Shown: in pieces, positions 49,896-61,210 of the stretch | Layout: each line of letters starts with the position of its first letter | Numbering within the stretch: the first letter of the stretch is position 1 | Origin: Mytilisepta virgata | Lineage: Eukaryota > Mollusca > Bivalvia > Mytilida > Mytilidae | Length of the DNA stretch: 64,000 bases | Reading direction: 5' to 3' | NCBI GenBank assembly: GCA_028015205.1 | Contig: CM051514.1 | Location: 46,392,150-46,456,149 of the forward strand | The notes under the pieces: model-generated | The model's database searches: none | Seen by the model: the letters and a program-made list of their open reading frames with translations, nothing else | What the model was told of the DNA's origin: nothing | Program-made: the position numbers and the translations under genes

Positions 49896-50228
49896 TGTGT
49901 TCCTGTTCTGCCTACTTTTCAAATTTATAGGTAGAAAATGTAGTGTGCAGATTTTAAGTTTGTATGATTTTTTTAAACATTAAAATTAAAAAAAAAAACA
50001 TCAAAACTTTGCATCTTGATTTCTTTAAACTGCATATTTTTTTTTTGTAATTCAACATAGTAAATAAATTGATTGATAAAATATACCTAACCTTTAATAA
50101 AGGATGTTTTAAAAAATAAACTATAATTACTAAAACAACATTCATACTACGGTAATTATGTTTACACAGGACATGTGGGCAGAACAGGAATTGAAATTTC
50201 AAAAAGTGGGTAGAACAGGAACAAACCG
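49896..50228. mobile_element. 333-bp TIR element with duplicated flank
   Basis: Left TGTTCCTGTTCTGCCTACTT and right inverse TGTTCCTGTTCTACCCACTT form the termini. TTAATACGG stands immediately outside both ends (49887-49895 and 50229-50237). As CGG also begins the relative at 32090, the true duplication may be only TTAATA with CGG part of the left end. No coding frame. Confidence 0.88.
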
Positions 50229-50237
50229 TTAATACGG

Positions 50238-53200
50238 TACACTGTTGTTTATTTACATCGTTGATTGCTATTTGTTTATATCATAAACACATTTAAGTTA
50301 CGGTTATTTTGTTGTTACGATAAGAAGCAACACTTCATGAAAATGTTTGTATTATTGTTGGCAAATAGTCATGACCATTCCCCCTGATAATCTATCATAA
50401 AACATTCCAGAGAAAATTGGGGTTAAAAAGAATAAACTTTAATCAACTTAGGCCAGCCAATGACTATGCTGTACTTAGGAAGTTGTTCATCGGTTTTGTC
50501 AATAGATATTATATTAATCCTTTATATACATTATAAACTTCGTATTAAATTAGCCTCTAACAAATGTCCGAGTGGATAGCATTTTTTTTTTCTAACTAAC
50601 TCCTTTTGGGTGGGAGCCTACAATAAAAACCAGGTAAGGCTCTTCATGCGGGTTCATGAATATTATGACCCGCTGAGCCATGTGTTAGAGCAGAATTTTA
50701 TTTTAATAAAATAAATAACATATATCTAAGAGGATAAAAGAGGGTTGTTATCCCTCGAAAATTCACTGTCAAACTTGACTTCCATTCTGTTGACAATGAA
50801 GTTCTCGAGGACAACCCGCTCTATCACCCTGTCGAATATATTTAAACAGTATACATATAACTGTTGCTTGGTTTGATAAAATACTAATTTGTTTCAGCCT
50901 TAACCAAAGTTTTAAACATTTTGATATTTGTGACATAAAAATCGTAAAACAACTCTAATAGGATTATTTATGATCAAATACGTGTATATTGAGGACATAA
51001 GAATGAAAATAGAGATAGGGTATATCTTAATATAACGTGCAGATTAGACAATAACCTAAATATAGAAACGGAGATAACCAAATGCTTACGTGACAATAGT
51101 TCAGTTTAATTTCAAAATATGAAGTTGTTAACTTCTTTAAACAACCATCTGATTGCCAAATGTCGTTGTTACTTCTTAAAATTTGTTGAAAACTTCACTG
51201 TTTTTCATATGCCAAAATACACATAACAAAAATATAAGATTCTATGATTCGACACCTAATGAAGTAAATTTCAGTTAATAAAACAGTTGATGACTTTTGA
51301 TACCGGTTCATACGAAGTTTAATCAACTCCAGAGAAGTGATATTCACCTCTGCCGTTGACCTCGCTGAATATTACTTAACTGGGGTTGATAAACTATCAC
51401 ATCAACCTCATTAAGAGTCATTAGTTGTATAATGTCATAGCAGACTGTACACAGTGGAAATTTTGTTGATTATCGGATACAAATATTGTTATTGTTTTTG
51501 ATATATTTTTATGTTTAAAAATTTCTACACGTACGTATGTTAAAACCAATTTTACTTTGGTAAACCAAACTTAAAAATATATTTGTTTTACGTTTTATTA
51601 AATGAAACAGAGATAAATTGTATAAACAAAGTGAATATAATATGCAAGGTTGTCTGTTTTATGTAAATATTCGTGGACACAGATGTTATATTATCAGATA
51701 TATACATTTTGTAGCTCACTACCTTTGGGAAATCGTTGGAAAAAAAGCCATATATGAGACATCAAGGTCTGCTGAAGTAGACTAAATCCTACTACGGCAA
51801 ACGAGGATTACCTTTTGGCCTTTTGTCGGAATATATATAATATGGGGCCTGTTTTTACAAATGTTCGTTCGACTACCATTAGTCGTAACTGTGATCCGAT
51901 TTCCTGTCCTCAGTTGCTTTGTTCTATTGATGTCACGGAACCAGTCTAGAACTTGGTCGTTTAAATGTTTGTGGAACTGGGATTAATTAAATCACCCATT
52001 TTCGTCGGTTTACTGATTTAGCATTTTACTGTTTTGTGGGTTTCTAACAATAACAAAATATGGGAAATGAATATTGAGTTTCATAGTTCCATCAAGAAAA
52101 TTATAAAAAAGATACTGTTATCAACTAAATATACGGATTCCAGACTAATAATAAATTAACTACCTTAACTGTTTCGGTGTGTTTACAGTTGGTTAAAGCT
52201 GAAGGAACCCCTTTTACAAAATATCTTAAGAGCAAAATCAGAGATTTTCATAAACGGACTTTTGGAGTACTCCCCAGAATAAATATTTAAATAAAAATAT
52301 AATACAAATTTATAAAATAATATAAAATAAAAAAAACTAAAAAATAAAATAAAATAAAAATTATTATGGAAAGCGAAAACTATCGAGGCGTGTATTCAGT
52401 AATAGTAACTCCTGGCTATTTTAGACAGATACCAGAGTCCGAAATAAACTGTTAGACTGTATACATGTAGATAAATTTATTTCACAATCCCTTTATTTTC
52501 AGAAATGTTTCATTCTTTGTACATTGTATTATAATTGAAAAAGTTTTTCGTGTTATTGTACTTTTGTACACATATCATGGTTTGAGATCTGAATAAAATT
52601 TGAACTATGAAGTGGGATTTATTTTCTCATGCTTTAAAGTACACAGTGATAATTGGAGTATCACTTTAATTACATGTAATATTAATACAGACTCAAAGAA
52701 AATAATTCTATCTTATTACAACCCAATCGCATTACCAATATCTTCATAAATAAACTATATCTGAATGTCGATATATACATATTGCAGTAAGAGAGTTCAT
52801 TATAAATAATTAAATCTCAAGGGAAAAACTTGTCATATCTAAATCTATGTAACACCATAGTACTTCTCGCCAAGGGATTGTAAACGCAGCTAGCAGACAA
52901 CCACAATATTGTACAGCAAATGTTATACTTATTTGGGGAATATAAATACATCGGACAAAGTTTATTCAATAATACGTTCGTTTATAATTGTATCACATTT
53001 TTTTTCACAGACTGAGGTCTTGGTGTCGTTTTGTTGTCAGAATTGTATTTTTTCGAGTAAGTTCCAAAATTTTGCTTTTATATTTTGGAATGTTGAATTT
53101 GGTGTGTTGGAGGTGACATAGGTGTAATCTGAACACTACAAAGATAGTTATAATTAGAATAAAAACAGAATCAATATAAATGTTCATCACATGTACCAGT

Positions 53201-54480
53201 AATATGCTTTGCTAGTCAAAATAAAGAAAATATTGACACCATAGTGTATTATACTTTATGCAAAAATCTTGATTTCTCATTGGTTGACAGAGATGTGGTA
53301 TCTAAATCCACCCGAAACTAGCCTCCACCACCCATCTTGACGACGGATGGTATTCCCTCCTTAGCGACAGGGACACCACGTGGGAGAATACCACCCTCTT
53401 TCTGGGATACCACCCTCCGTACTGGAAATGAGTCTTAGCCTCTCTGTATGCGGAGATAATCGGCATTTAGTATAATATAACACATACTCAAACACACTCA
53501 AAACAAAATACCCCCTCGACTTGGGCGATATTTTACCTTCGTGTGGTAATCTAGCATACCACCCTCAACTGAAGGCAGTATGTGTATAATACTATATGTG
53601 CAGTGGAAATCTTGTTTTTCGTCAGTTACAAATATGGCTTCTTTTTCTGTTTTAATTCTTTACGTACATTATGGTGTTGTGTTGGCCCATAGGTTTATAG
53701 TCAAGATTTGGCGACAAACAAATATCAAGGTCGAACTGAATTGAATATTCAAGCCATTGTAGGAACACAAAATTTACATTGGTCTACTTTTTAAAATGCA
53801 TATACCAACTATTTAAAGCATCCAACGACTATCAAAAAGAAATCTAGGAATATGCAAAATGTATATATATCTTTGAAATATAGAATGATATGTCCTTAAC
53901 ATTTCAAGTACTTTGTTTAGTGTCATTTCATTTAATTGTAGCCGACATTATGTCAACAATCTCAAATTAAACGTATTATATTTTTGTTTATTTATTTTTC
54001 ATTATCGTAAGTGCTTGGTTCAGTCTAATATCGTAATTTCCCTTGCATACTGTAACAGTCCTGGTACCGATTTGGTCTGTTCTTGCCTGACCGGTTTGGG
54101 TTTGATTCGATATTGTCCGATGCGGCTAAGATCTTTTCCGATCAGATTCAACACTTGTGAAAAGTAACAACACCTTTTATCTCCGTTGAAGTACAAAAAA
54201 AAAAAAAAAAAAAAAAAAATTTAAAAAAATTTATATTTGTCTGAAATAACAATGACGTTTGACAGACAATTATCACATTGTTTTAGTTATTTCCACCATT
54301 ATACAAATTAACAGATATCCAAATAGATCTACATTTCGAATAATTACTCATATTCTTCCATATATCCAAACAGCACACCTCTACAAACATTAAAGAGCAG
54401 ATTTAACATTTCCCAGTTGAAAAGTGCATAGAAGGAAGACAACTTCTGAACTGATTATTTGTTAACATAAGGTTTATATT
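50238..54480. other. Gene-free stretch upstream of the receptor
   Basis: Contains an (AAAT)-rich tract at 52305-52360, a GC-richer patch with repeated ATACCACCCT motifs at 53330-53570, and A25 at 54195-54219. A promoter or 5' exon of the receptor could lie here; none is recognisable. Confidence 0.5.
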
Positions 54481-54497
54481 GTTGTTTTATTTTTCAG
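54481..54497 (+). promoter_or_regulatory. Likely 3' splice acceptor of a 5' UTR exon
   Basis: A T-rich tract ending in TTTTATTTTTCAG stops at 54497, 123 bases before the receptor ATG. The tract plus CAG is a good acceptor, and a TTGTTAAC upstream could serve as branch point. Inference: the coding exon is joined to a non-coding first exon outside or further upstream in the window; I cannot identify that exon or a promoter. Confidence 0.5.
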
Positions 54498-54517
54498 ATT
54501 CATAATTCCTTCAAGCA

Positions 54518-54526
54518 ATGATTTAA
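54518..54526 (+). other. Minimal uORF (ATG ATT TAA) in receptor leader
   Basis: A two-codon upstream ORF directly behind the putative acceptor. It is real as sequence; whether it is in the mature leader depends on where transcription and splicing start. Confidence 0.45.
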
Positions 54527-54576
54527 TGGAGCAACATGTGGTCAAGGATCTCTCAGCCTTTCAGAACAATATATAA
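54526..54576 (+). other. 16-codon uORF in receptor leader
   Basis: Starts at an ATG overlapping the stop of the previous uORF (the TAA's last A is the A of this ATG) and ends at TAA 54574-54576. Context is weak at -3 (T) but has G at +4. It ends 44 bases before the receptor ATG. Confidence 0.45.
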
Positions 54577-54598
54577 ACAGTTTATTTGTGCTATCTGA
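54536..54598 (+). other. 20-codon uORF overlapping the previous one in another frame
   Basis: ATG at 54536 with A at -3, stop TGA at 54596-54598, 22 bases before the receptor ATG. It overlaps the 16-codon uORF in a different frame. Family knowledge: uORFs close to a main start usually lower its translation; this is inference here. Confidence 0.45.
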
Positions 54599-54620
54599 AA
54601 TAAATCGTTGTTTAAAGACG

Positions 54621-55979
54621 ATGACGACAAACTTAGTCAACATTTCGTCAGGAATTTACACAACTTTATCTAATTCTACTAAAAATGTCAGCATTATACA
54701 TGAGAATTTAACATCAGAATGGAATTCAACAATAAACACGTTGGAACCGTTTATTTATGTTCCGAGATACCATACGAGTTCTTTGGTCATTATTATAATT
54801 ATAATAGGGTGCATGATACTTGCCACTATACTGGGAAATGTATTTGTGATAGCCGCCATCATTCTAGAAAAGAGTCTTCAAGGTGTATCTAACTATTTAA
54901 TTCTTTCTCTAGCCGTTACAGATTTAATGGTTGCTGTGCTTGTTATGCCAATTAGTGCCATAAACCAAGTCAGCGTTTTCTGGTACCTCGGGTCAGAACT
55001 ATGTAATATGTGGATATCGTTTGACGTTCTATGTTGTACAGCCTCCATTTTACATCTCGTTGCAATCTCGTTAGATCGTTACTGGGCTGTTTCAAATATT
55101 GATTATATTCGTCGGCGTTGTGCAAAACAAATCATAATCATGATTGTGATTGTTTGGATTGTTTCAATTTTAATTTCAATCACACCACTGTTTGGATGGA
55201 AAAAGGAAGAGAACAATCCGGAAACGGTTGGAAAATGTTTGATCAGTCAGGATCGAGCATATACTGTATTCTCTACAGTTGGAGCATTTTATTGTCCTAT
55301 GGTTTTGATGCTTGTGCTTAACTATAAAATATATACTGCGGCCAGATCACGAATACGCAAAAAACATTTCAGTAGTAATAATGCACGCCCAGTTCCATGT
55401 CAAACAATTACAAATGCTGATGTTACAACACATCACAACTCGTCCGGAAGTGACGTCAGTCAGGATGGTTTTACAGTTTATAACGGGTCGTGCATAAATG
55501 AAGCAGAATTTGAACACCCTGAGACTATTCCAGAAGATTACCAGTTAAATGGGACTACAAATGTGTCGGATGCACATCTAAGATACCTGACAGTGCCAAC
55601 AAATGTCTACTCATTCAATAAACCGCTAAATCCGAAAAGTTCATCAGAAAATAACAATTGCAAGGGTTTAAAATCTAGAGACAGTAAAGAAAAGATGAGA
55701 AAGGCTAAACTAGAACTGAAACGAGAAAGAAAAGCGGCACGTGTCCTCGGAATAATTACTGGTGCATTTATCGCATGCTGGCTTCCATTTTTTATCCTGG
55801 CGTTTACGGCGCCATTTTGTAGTCCATCATGTGATATTCCTTCTGAATTATTTGATGTATTTTTATGGTTAGGCTATTTTAACAGTTTACTTAATCCAAT
55901 AATTTATACAATATTTAATCCTTCTTTCCGGAATGCTTTTAACAAATTATTTTTCAAAAGGAAACGTAGGTCAAGGTGA
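54621..55979 (+). CDS. 5-HT1-like serotonin receptor (class A GPCR), single exon
   Basis: A complete 452-residue seven-helix receptor. Seen: five N-glycosylation sequons (N7, N18, N22, N29, N35); helix 1 with N73; helix 2 with D101; helix 3 with C128 and the amine-binding D135, followed by DRY (152-154); helix 4 with W179 and P189; C206 to pair with C128; helix 5 with S218, T219, A222 and P226; an intracellular loop 3 of about 130 residues ending in a basic segment with E369; helix 6 CWLPFF (386-391); helix 7 with W416, Y419 and NPIIY (425-429); and a short basic tail. Family knowledge: D135, the CWLPFF motif and the W/Y pair in helix 7 mark monoamine receptors; the long loop 3 and short tail mark 5-HT1 types, which signal through Gi/o at the plasma membrane. 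The stretch around LDRYWAVSNIDYIRRR resembles invertebrate 5-HT1 receptors; 5-HT7-like is the main alternative. Start: 54621 is the first in-frame ATG after an in-frame stop at 54519; the open frame runs upstream only to a GTG. A lies at -3. No cysteine in the tail for palmitoylation. Confidence 0.96.
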   Translation: MTTNLVNISSGIYTTLSNSTKNVSIIHENLTSEWNSTINTLEPFIYVPRYHTSSLVIIIIIIGCMILATILGNVFVIAAIILEKSLQGVSNYLILSLAVTDLMVAVLVMPISAINQVSVFWYLGSELCNMWISFDVLCCTASILHLVAISLDRYWAVSNIDYIRRRCAKQIIIMIVIVWIVSILISITPLFGWKKEENNPETVGKCLISQDRAYTVFSTVGAFYCPMVLMLVLNYKIYTAARSRIRKKHFSSNNARPVPCQTITNADVTTHHNSSGSDVSQDGFTVYNGSCINEAEFEHPETIPEDYQLNGTTNVSDAHLRYLTVPTNVYSFNKPLNPKSSSENNNCKGLKSRDSKEKMRKAKLELKRERKAARVLGIITGAFIACWLPFFILAFTAPFCSPSCDIPSELFDVFLWLGYFNSLLNPIIYTIFNPSFRNAFNKLFFKRKRRSR

Positions 55980-56254
55980 ACATCATTATGCCTTATATTT
56001 AAAACAAGAGTTTTATATTTTTTAAGGAGAAAACGTTCTTTGGTACATCCTGTATTTAATGTTGTAAGTTCAGAAATCATCAGTTCAGTGGAAAATATCA
56101 CTTTTACAACATTATACCAAAACATTCCACGTGAATATGTATGTTATACACGACAATTTTCATATACTATATAGATATAATTTTGTCCGTGTAGAAATTC
56201 AGTAATCTTTGGTTAGAAGTCATTCTTTCGTTGCATAATGGTTTGATAGGGTTG

Positions 56255-56313
56255 TATGTGTGTGTGTGTGTGTGGTGGGGGGGGGGGGGGGGGGGGGGGT
56301 TGGTTGGTTGGTT
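56255..56313 (+). repeat. Compound microsatellite (TG)n-(G)23-(TTGG)n in the predicted 3' UTR
   Basis: About nine TG units run into an uninterrupted run of 23 G (56277-56299) and then three to four TTGG units. It lies about 275 bases behind the receptor stop, inside the predicted 3' UTR. Length is likely polymorphic and may be wrong in the assembly. Confidence 0.9.
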
Positions 56314-56448
56314 ACTTTTCTGGGAGTTATCATTACTATAAAAGCTTTAAAACAGTAAAAACTTTGTTGAAAATTGTTGAATTGGAAGATTAATGTACAA
56401 AATGTACACACTTACATTATTGGATTCTGTCTGACTTCAATTTTTATT

Positions 56449-56454
56449 AATAAA
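56449..56454 (+). terminator. Likely polyadenylation signal AATAAA of the receptor gene
   Basis: First canonical AATAAA downstream of the stop codon, 470 bases after it. It implies a 3' UTR of roughly 490 bases. Other hexamers further on could also be used. Confidence 0.5.
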
Positions 56455-56583
56455 GTCAAGAAAAAATATTTCAATGTCACAGCAACGTTAGGCTTTTCTT
56501 AAAAAAAAAAACAAACAAAATTGTTTTTATCAAAATCCAAGTCTTCAGAAATTCAATACAGTTAAGTAATCATTTTATTTTAA

Positions 56584-56655
56584 TTTATTTGTCTGAATTT
56601 CCCATTTTATTTATCTGAATTTCCCCATTATATTTATCTGAATTTCCCATTATAA
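56584..56655 (+). repeat. 22-23-bp tandem repeat, three units
   Basis: TCTGAATTTCCC occurs at 56592, 56614 and 56637 with TTTATT between the units. Confidence 0.8.
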
Positions 56656-56857
56656 ATAATACAAGTGTCAATATAAGTGCAAGGTAAAATTGCCTAAAAT
56701 GTTTCAGCCAAACCTATTTATCTCTCGATATCTTTGCCCCATAAGTTTAGAGACAAACCCGTTTCTCCCTCGTACTGGGGTTCAATGCTACTTACGTCGC
56801 CTTTTATAACTGGTTAGGATAATTGTCGTATATTTCTTATTTCATCGTTTTTAAATG

Positions 56858-57141
56858 TTAAGGTGATACCTAACACTACAGGGAGATAACTCTGTAAAAT
56901 CAGCTAAACGTTTTAATAACGTTGTGTTGTTAAGGGAATATTAAGCTTTTCAATGATCAATTATATAAGTGTTTGTCAAACTGCTATACAATCAGTGTAA
57001 TTTTTCTGATGAATTGGTTGGTTCAAATGTTTTGAAATTTTAAAATTTTTGTCAATGGGTCAAAGTAAATACTTTGTCAAAATTTTATGAAAATTAAACG
57101 AGCCAAATTAATTTTAGTGAAAGTGTTGGGTACCATCTTAA
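56858..57141. mobile_element. 284-bp TTAA-bounded MITE, copy 2 of 2
   Basis: Near-identical to 38723-39002: by eye about five substitutions and two short indels. Inverted ends TTAAGGTGATACC...GGTACCATCTTAA. It begins 879 bases after the receptor stop. Confidence 0.9.
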
Positions 57142-58510
57142 AGTGGTTAAATCAGGTAATTTTTGTTTCTAAAAAATATGCCTTTTGGGGTGGACAAATG
57201 TAACAAAATTTCTACACGGACAAGGACAGCATTACAGTTATCGACGGTGCAATATTTATCAAATCAAATCATTAACTGTCATCAAATCAAAAATGTATCT
57301 TATAACCAAAAAAAAAAAAAAAAAAAAACCCGTGTCAGACACGGACACATTGTAAATAAAATGGCTGCACTCAAAGTGAAAATAAACTACGTCAAACGTT
57401 ACCACAAGATGTGTTATAATTGATATATTTGAAGCCCCTTTTCCAAAAAAATAGATGGATGTTGCGAAATACACGATGCGACAATATAACTAAAGAAATA
57501 TACATTCTGAGCTGTTAAATGGACAGAAAACTACTAAAAAATTGTTTGTATGTAGTTTTATTTGACTATTAACCTTTATGCATTTTAGTCTTTCTCTGTC
57601 CATTTGACAGCCCACAACATTGGTGTGTATGTGTTAATTGTTCAAACAAGTGATCCCTTGTATGATCGGGACAATGACGCGCCAAACAATAAAAAAAAAT
57701 CCACCATCTCAGAAAAGTGTCATGGAAAAGAACAAAATAGAAACACCAATGACATTCAGGATAGCGTGACTTGGAACAGAAACTAAAACGTGATGTATGT
57801 TAAGGCTACACCTAACAGATCTTTCGTTCTTTCAATTTCACCGCTCCAATTTTTGGACTATGTAAATTTTAAGAAAACATATTTTTGCCGCTTCATTTTG
57901 AAAAAATTCTGAAAATACGCCCAAATTCTTCATTTTTCAAGTATTAAAAATAAAAAGTGTTCGCCCGCTCCTAAAATTTTGTAAAAATTGAGATTTCACC
58001 CCACCCCATTTTTGCAATATTTTTGTTAAAGAAACGTGTGCCGCACTTAAATTTGATCTTCGCCCGAAGAAACTAGTTTCGAGAAAAAAAAATTAAATTA
58101 AAACTTCGCCCACTGGCACCTATTTTTACCATCCTATAATCCAAAGAACTAAAAAATAATTTGGTTTGGGCTAACCCGGTTTTATATTCACATAGACCCC
58201 GAACCGTTTCTATCAAGACTCCCTATTGAATATAAACTAAATACTTATCAAAAGCAGTATATATCTTGTGGTGTGGGCTGTTGTTTACAATCGAAGAATT
58301 CACAACAACCCTTTTATGTTTTAAACATATTGCTACGATTAATTAAATGGGATGTTGTACCATTAAAGCATTCCCCATACCTCTTCATTTTCATAATCAT
58401 ATCAGCCAAAAGAATGTATTAATTATCAAGACAGCAAAAACCCAACGATAATACAGTACTTTAAACTAATTGCTAACGGTCTCGAATACTAATATTTGTC
58501 CATGGATATT
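57142..58510. other. Gene-free stretch
   Basis: An A-run of about 19 at 57309. Short frames on both sides show no domain. Confidence 0.5.
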
Positions 58511-58590
58511 AAGGTCTTTCCTTTACATAGGAAAGACCTTATTGTTTTTCTTATGTTTTTAAGGTATTTCCTTTACATAGGAAATTCCTT
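58511..58590. repeat. Two 30-bp hairpins in a 50-bp tandem arrangement
   Basis: AAGGTCTTTCC / GGAAAGACCTT (58511-58540) is a perfect 11-bp stem with an 8-base loop TTTACATA. A second copy at 58561-58590 has the same loop and one mismatch. Confidence 0.8.
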
Positions 58591-59102
58591 ACTGTTTTTC
58601 TTAGGTTTTTTTCTCCAGCATTTGTTTTACATGCCACCCCCCCCCCCCCCGCCCCCGTTTCTATAGAAGTTATCATGACCAAATTTGGACCATCGTTAAA
58701 CCTCATTATGAAGCTTTATAAAATTAGGCTGTGAAGGATTTCATCATCTCCTTAAGGAGTTATCTCCCTTTTATTGTTTTTTTTCGACATGCTCCCCCCC
58801 CCTGTTGTTATTAAAGATATCATGAAATTATTTGGACAATAGGTATACCTCAGCATGAACTATTCCCAAATGACCCTGCTTAGGATTTCATAATGCCCTT
58901 TAAGGATTTATCCCCTTGAAACAATTTCTTTTATTTGCATATAATTTAAAAACTGTTACAGATAGAATCTATTTGAAAATGGCAACATGTACATGAACAG
59001 ATGGCGATGTTAATAACAATAAACATTTATTTTGTTATTAACCCTTATAAGGGTTATTTCCCTTGAAATATTATACACAATTTTTGAAAAATTCTATTTC
59101 GA

Positions 59103-59560
59103 GAACCGGAAGTCGTAGAGACATGGGACCTTCACCAATAATCTTTAGTTCATGTGACGTTTATTTGCACCCAAGGTCAAAGGTCACCGAGTGCAAACAA
59201 GTTTTCACGCTTAAATTTCAAGCTTGAATATTAAGAAAACGATAAGCGATAGCTGCAGACATACAGCGTATAAAATATTCCTCTCGAAGAACTCTACATT
59301 TTATACACCAGGCCCAAAACTGTCCGATCGTCCGTTCAGAAGTTACAATGAGATAATCCTTAAAAGTATATTATTTTGTGTATAACTTTGAAACGGTAAC
59401 AGATATCAACCTACTATAAATCGCAAAAATGATCAATATTTCATGACCTTCAATTTGAGTTCAATGTCGAGGTCATGATGATATTTCTCCTTGACCTTCA
59501 AAGGGTCAAGTGGTCCTGAGTTGAATGGTGGTAGTCTCATGTCTCTACGACTTCCGGTTC
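59103..59560. mobile_element. 458-bp segment with 23-bp perfect inverted ends
   Basis: GAACCGGAAGTCGTAGAGAC plus three more bases (59103-59125) is exactly inverted at 59538-59560. The interior includes GACCTTCAA and GGTCAAGG motifs and no frame. No target duplication seen, so boundaries may extend outward. Confidence 0.8.
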
Positions 59561-59614
59561 CTAAGTTGGGTATTGCATCATATATTTAATTATTCAATGT
59601 GTCAAGGTTGTCGC

Positions 59615-59870
59615 AATTGAAATGTTATAATGTGTAAATTTCAAATATCGAATTCATGTCCCCCAAAAATGAGTTGGATAGTGTTATCAAGTGCACAAAA
59701 TCAAACTTCTTAGATGGTGGGGTTGTCGCATATCAAATGAAAGGTCGTCTAGTCTACATTACAAATATCATACTTCCGATCTCGAAAATTGAGGTAAATC
59801 GGGTGATTAAGTGCGAAAAGTGAAAAGTTTAAGAAAGTATGCGTGTTGCATATCAAATGAAAGGTCGTAA
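59615..59870 (+). repeat. 120-bp degenerate tandem duplication
   Basis: GCATATCAAATGAAAGGTCG occurs at 59728 and 59848 with a related, diverged sequence ahead of each. Confidence 0.75.
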
Positions 59871-61210
59871 AGAGCAGACTTTTTTAAGGGAAATATCTTT
59901 CAATTGTTTTAGAAATAATTGAGATACTTGTTTTTTAAGGTCATTTGTTCAGAAAAGCTTGATTTATTGTTTCAATGTTCAGAACATTTACACAAACATT
60001 ACCATCAGTTTTCCTATTTCAGAGAGTTCCGAAGAGAGTAATATATCATTTGTAACGTTCTTTCGTATTATTTCAGGATCATTGGTTAAAAGCTACAAAT
60101 GCATTACTTAAGCTTATATAACTGCTGCACAATTACACTTGAAACAAATGACCCAGTTAGCTTCATTGGAACAAAGTCAGCATAATGTTTTATCAAATGG
60201 AAATCATTATTCGATTCTGAATGGCGTGGAAACCAAGATTTCTAAAAGTTCCGCTCGATTACATCGCATTAATGCGAATTTGTGACGCCATCTATCAAGT
60301 AAAAGTTAGTTTTGGTGCACTGATGCATTTTTCCGTAATTACATTTCGTCAACGAGCATGTTTTATCGTTATAAGATAACATTTCTGAGACATTAATTGC
60401 GCTTTTTATAACTAAACAAAACTATCAGGGGATCTAGTACTCATCGCAAAAGCTTCAATGAGACGTGAATGAACAAAGAACGTTTTTTATTGCCGATATA
60501 AACTTCTCAACATACGGTGAGTTTTATTCGACACTAAAGTGCGTGGGTATTGAGTCTTTCGTAGAGACTTCTCATTTGTACCACTACTCGTTATCAAGAT
60601 TCGTGGCAGTCAAAGACAAAATAAAGGTAGAATTATATTGATTCAACAAATTCAAAACTAAGTTCGTGTTATGTTTATAAAATAGACAAAAATAAATGAA
60701 GACTTAAATCACAGAAGTAGTCAAACCCGGGAATACATGTTAACAATTGCTTAAAAACAAGCACGCACTGAAAAGAAAAACCTTACGAGATTTGAAAGGG
60801 AGACAGGGACAGAAAAGAAAGAACAGACAGTTTTTTTAGAAATATAACTTTATTTCAACCAACCCAGAAAAAAACAAGAATTTGTACAATCTCGAAACCT
60901 GCACTAAAAGAGGTCATTTCAATACAGAAACAAGAAAAAAATAAAAATAAATGCAATAAGGTAAAAGTAACCGGAACATAATACGTCCACAGCTAAAAAG
61001 CACTTTAGTTGCTGTTCTTCGTCTTAAGAACCACTGTAAGGTCTTCAATAATGAAAACTGAAACACACAACGGCAGTTAATTACTGCAGAAATCCCACCT
61101 GCTTTCAGCTAAGTATCACTGAATAATTTTCATATTTCCTGTAATTTATCCGACATCTGTATTCAGAGCTATTGTTGATATATGATCTGTGTTACCGTAC
61201 ATTACTGAAT
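59871..61210. other. Gene-free stretch
   Basis: Nothing recognised. Confidence 0.5.

Noticed and set aside
54588..54620. Eleven extra codons upstream of the receptor ATG, beginning at GTG
   Set aside because: GTG is not a normal eukaryotic start; the first in-frame ATG is 54621 and gives a normal glycosylated N-terminus.
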